33,104 nt of DNA from Aequorivita sp. (GTDB lineage: Bacteria > Bacteroidota > Bacteroidia > Flavobacteriales > Flavobacteriaceae): assembly GCA_026646335.1 (NCBI GenBank), contig JAPKFY010000016.1:1-33104 (forward strand), read 5' to 3'. Below, one piece after another: positions 31,564-33,104 of the stretch. Below the pieces are notes generated by a model. The model did no database searches. It was not told the DNA's origin and saw only the letters and a list, made by a program, of their open reading frames with translations. A program made the translations under genes and the position numbers. How positions within the stretch are numbered: the first letter of the stretch is position 1; the number at the start of each line of letters is the position of its first letter.

Positions 31564-32625
31564 TTGAAAAAAGATAATTACCATATCATTGGCGTAATGA
31601 GTGGCACCTCGCTGGATGGAATTGATTTGGCTGAACTGGGTTTTAATTATTCCGAAAAGAAATGGAATTTTGAAATCTTCGTAGCCGAAACCATTCCGTA
31701 TTCGTCATTTTGGAAAGATGAACTGCGCGAAGCAATAAAATATTCCGAAGAAAAACTGGAACGGCTCGATTTTAAATATACCGAAAAGCTTTCCGAAGAG
31801 ATTTCAAAATTCATAAAAAAGCACAACATTCAAGAAATTGATGCTGTTTGCAGCCATGGTCATACTATTTTGCATCAGCCCGATAAAGGTTATACATATC
31901 AAATCGGCAATCTGCCGCGCATTTCAAAAACGCTCCGGCAAAAGGTTGTCTGTGATTTTCGGGTGCAGGACGTGGAGCTTGGCGGACAAGGTGCGCCTTT
32001 GGTGCCCATTGGGGATAGGTTACTTTTTCCGGATTTTGATTATTGTTTGAATTTGGGCGGTTTCGCGAATTGTTCTTTTGAAAAAAAAGGCGAACGGATT
32101 GCTTTTGATATTTGCCCTGTGAATATTGTTTTAAACGAATATGCAGAAAGACTTGGGAAGGATTTTGACGAAGGCGGAAAATTGGCTGCTTCAGGAAAAG
32201 TGGATGAAGGATTGCTTCAAAAATTGAATACGCTTTCTTTTTATTCCGAAAAACCACCGAAATCCTTGGGCTTGGAGTGGGTGAAGTCAACCGTTTTTCC
32301 ACTTTTGGAGGCTGCCGCAATTTCTTCGGAAGATATTTTGCGAACATTTACCGAACACATCGCCCTGCAGCTTGCCAGTCAATTTTCTAAAAATGCTTCG
32401 GTATTGATAACGGGCGGTGGCGCCTATAATTCTTTTTTGATTGAACGGTTGAAAGACTTGGCTTCAATTGAAGTGATTATTCCTTCCCCAGAAATTGTGG
32501 AATACAAGGAAGCCCTTATTTTTGGGCTTTTGGGCGTGTTGAAGTTGCGTAAGGAGGTGAATTGTTTGGCGAGTGTTACAGGGGCATCGAAGGATCATTC
32601 TTCGGGGAAAATATTTTCAACATAA
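31564..32625 (+). CDS. anmK: Anhydro-N-acetylmuramic acid kinase, 353 aa
   Basis: It phosphorylates 1,6-anhydro-MurNAc from wall turnover to MurNAc-6-phosphate, a cytoplasmic step of peptidoglycan recycling. The sugar-kinase/actin-like fold is shown by IIGVMSGTSLDGIDLAE (first phosphate loop, about residues 8-23), SHGHTILHQPDKGYTYQIGN, VCDFRVQDVELGGQGAPLVP (with the catalytic Asp in DFR) and the late glycine loop LITGGGAYN. It begins with TTG: no in-frame ATG exists before the essential first loop, where the ATG of VMSGTS comes too late. It is followed after 11 bp by the lipoprotein gene, so they may be co-transcribed. Confidence 0.95.
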   Translation: MKKDNYHIIGVMSGTSLDGIDLAELGFNYSEKKWNFEIFVAETIPYSSFWKDELREAIKYSEEKLERLDFKYTEKLSEEISKFIKKHNIQEIDAVCSHGHTILHQPDKGYTYQIGNLPRISKTLRQKVVCDFRVQDVELGGQGAPLVPIGDRLLFPDFDYCLNLGGFANCSFEKKGERIAFDICPVNIVLNEYAERLGKDFDEGGKLAASGKVDEGLLQKLNTLSFYSEKPPKSLGLEWVKSTVFPLLEAAAISSEDILRTFTEHIALQLASQFSKNASVLITGGGAYNSFLIERLKDLASIEVIIPSPEIVEYKEALIFGLLGVLKLRKEVNCLASVTGASKDHSSGKIFST

Positions 32626-32636
32626 ATAATCAATAA

Positions 32637-33104
32637 ATGAAAAATATATTGTTTTTTAGTTTCTTCTCAATCATTACTCTATTGGGTTGTGAAGAGAAAC
32701 ACGAAGGTTTCGTTTTGAATGGAGAAATTGAAGGCGATTATACTGGATACTTGTATTTGGAATATGACAAAATCAAAGATAGTTGCCTGATTAAAGACAA
32801 AAAATTTTATTTTCAAGGGAGAGTACATCGACCAACATCAGCATTTCTATTCGCAGAAGGATTCTCAACAAACGATCGAAATTTTTATATTGAAAATACA
32901 AATATGATTGTAAATGTTTCTTTTGAAAAAAGGAAGGTTCAAGAGTATGAGTTAAATTGGGTTATCATCGATACCGTAATAGGCACGGAGACTTCCAGGC
33001 TTTTGCGCGGCGCGGCGGCTGCTCGCCGAGCAGCCGGCCCATGCCGACGCGCTGCATCTCGCGGCGCTCGCGAGCCATCGCCAGGGCCGGGCCGCGGAGG
33101 CGAT
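32637..33104 (+). CDS. DUF4369-like lipoprotein, 5' part only, fused to foreign DNA
   Basis: From ATG 32637 the frame reads MKNILFFSFFSIITLLGCEE (lipobox LLGC, Cys18). FVLNGEIEGDYTGYLYLEYD and KIKDSCLIKDKKFYFQGRV follow, the usual start of DUF4369 domains found at the N-terminus of Bacteroidota thiol-disulfide lipoproteins. It continues to DTVIGTETSRL, where such proteins normally go into a helix. The frame stays open to the window end, but after about 33004 the codons become GC-rich and lose any likeness to the family. Only about residues 1-122 can be trusted. Confidence 0.75.
   Translation, partial: MKNILFFSFFSIITLLGCEEKHEGFVLNGEIEGDYTGYLYLEYDKIKDSCLIKDKKFYFQGRVHRPTSAFLFAEGFSTNDRNFYIENTNMIVNVSFEKRKVQEYELNWVIIDTVIGTETSRLLRGAAAARRAAGPCRRAASRGAREPSPGPGRGGD
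33005..33104 (+). other. Foreign high-GC segment, TPR-protein fragment
   Basis: By hand count 81 of these 100 bases are G or C, against roughly a third in the 100 bases before. In the frame beginning at 33007 it reads RLLAEQPAHADALHLAAL, then ASHRQGRAAEA: a TPR repeat of the kind common in proteobacterial TPR proteins, with G or C at 29 of 32 third positions. This frame differs from that of the lipoprotein it interrupts. The junction falls at about 33000-33005. Confidence 0.85.

Overview
The window is chromosomal DNA of a member of the Bacteroidota, most likely a Flavobacteriaceae species. The evidence is AT-rich DNA with almost no Shine-Dalgarno sequences, repeated matches to the Bacteroidota housekeeping promoter (TTG, 17-23 nt, TAnnTTTG), type IX secretion (T9SS) cargo with C-terminal sorting domains, a Bacteroidota-type porin, many small lipoproteins, and a TPR/histidine kinase/receiver/AraC hybrid regulator. 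The genus cannot be fixed from the sequence alone. No tRNA, rRNA, CRISPR array or complete insertion sequence was seen.

Layout. Positions 1-380 hold a 23-bp tandem repeat and a small palindromic insert. At 384-2087 are two lipoprotein genes and a 52-residue YqaE/Pmp3 protein, all on the minus strand. lysS (2299-3990) is followed by a HigBA-like toxin-antitoxin pair lying between two copies of a 36-bp terminator. A secreted metallopeptidase with a T9SS tail follows (4938-7060, broken by a one-base frameshift), then two paralogous lipoproteins (7137-8283), a 520-bp spacer with a GC-rich branched RNA-like element, and two small exported proteins (8804-9674). The minus-strand cluster ACC-deaminase-like / glucosaminidase-LysM / hemL occupies 9780-12876. 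Two large secreted proteins (13089-14732 and 15330-18500) are separated by about 600 bp of gene relics. Those relics fit an old tandem duplication running from the ACC-deaminase 5' end to the TapB-like 3' end. Next come a TapB-like protein, a small lysine-rich protein, an orphan T9SS tail, the hybrid kinase (19926-22718), a DUF3352-like lipoprotein, an orphan LytTR regulator, a beta-helix protein and rnhB (all minus). The window ends with a Porin_10-like porin (+), an acyl-CoA dehydrogenase (-), anmK (+) and the start of a DUF4369-like lipoprotein.

How the genes work together. Housekeeping functions are lysS (translation), hemL (tetrapyrrole precursor synthesis), rnhB (RNA removal from DNA), anmK and the GH73/LysM lipoprotein (peptidoglycan turnover and recycling) and the acyl-CoA dehydrogenase (beta-oxidation). 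Much of the rest is cell-envelope or secreted: the two T9SS cargo proteins, the beta-helix and VGIGT-type surface proteins, the porin and the lipoproteins.

The last 100 bases (33005-33104) are 81% G+C by hand count and read as a TPR protein in high-GC3 codons, fused onto an AT-rich lipoprotein gene. This is most simply a chimeric contig end and should not be treated as part of this genome without checking.
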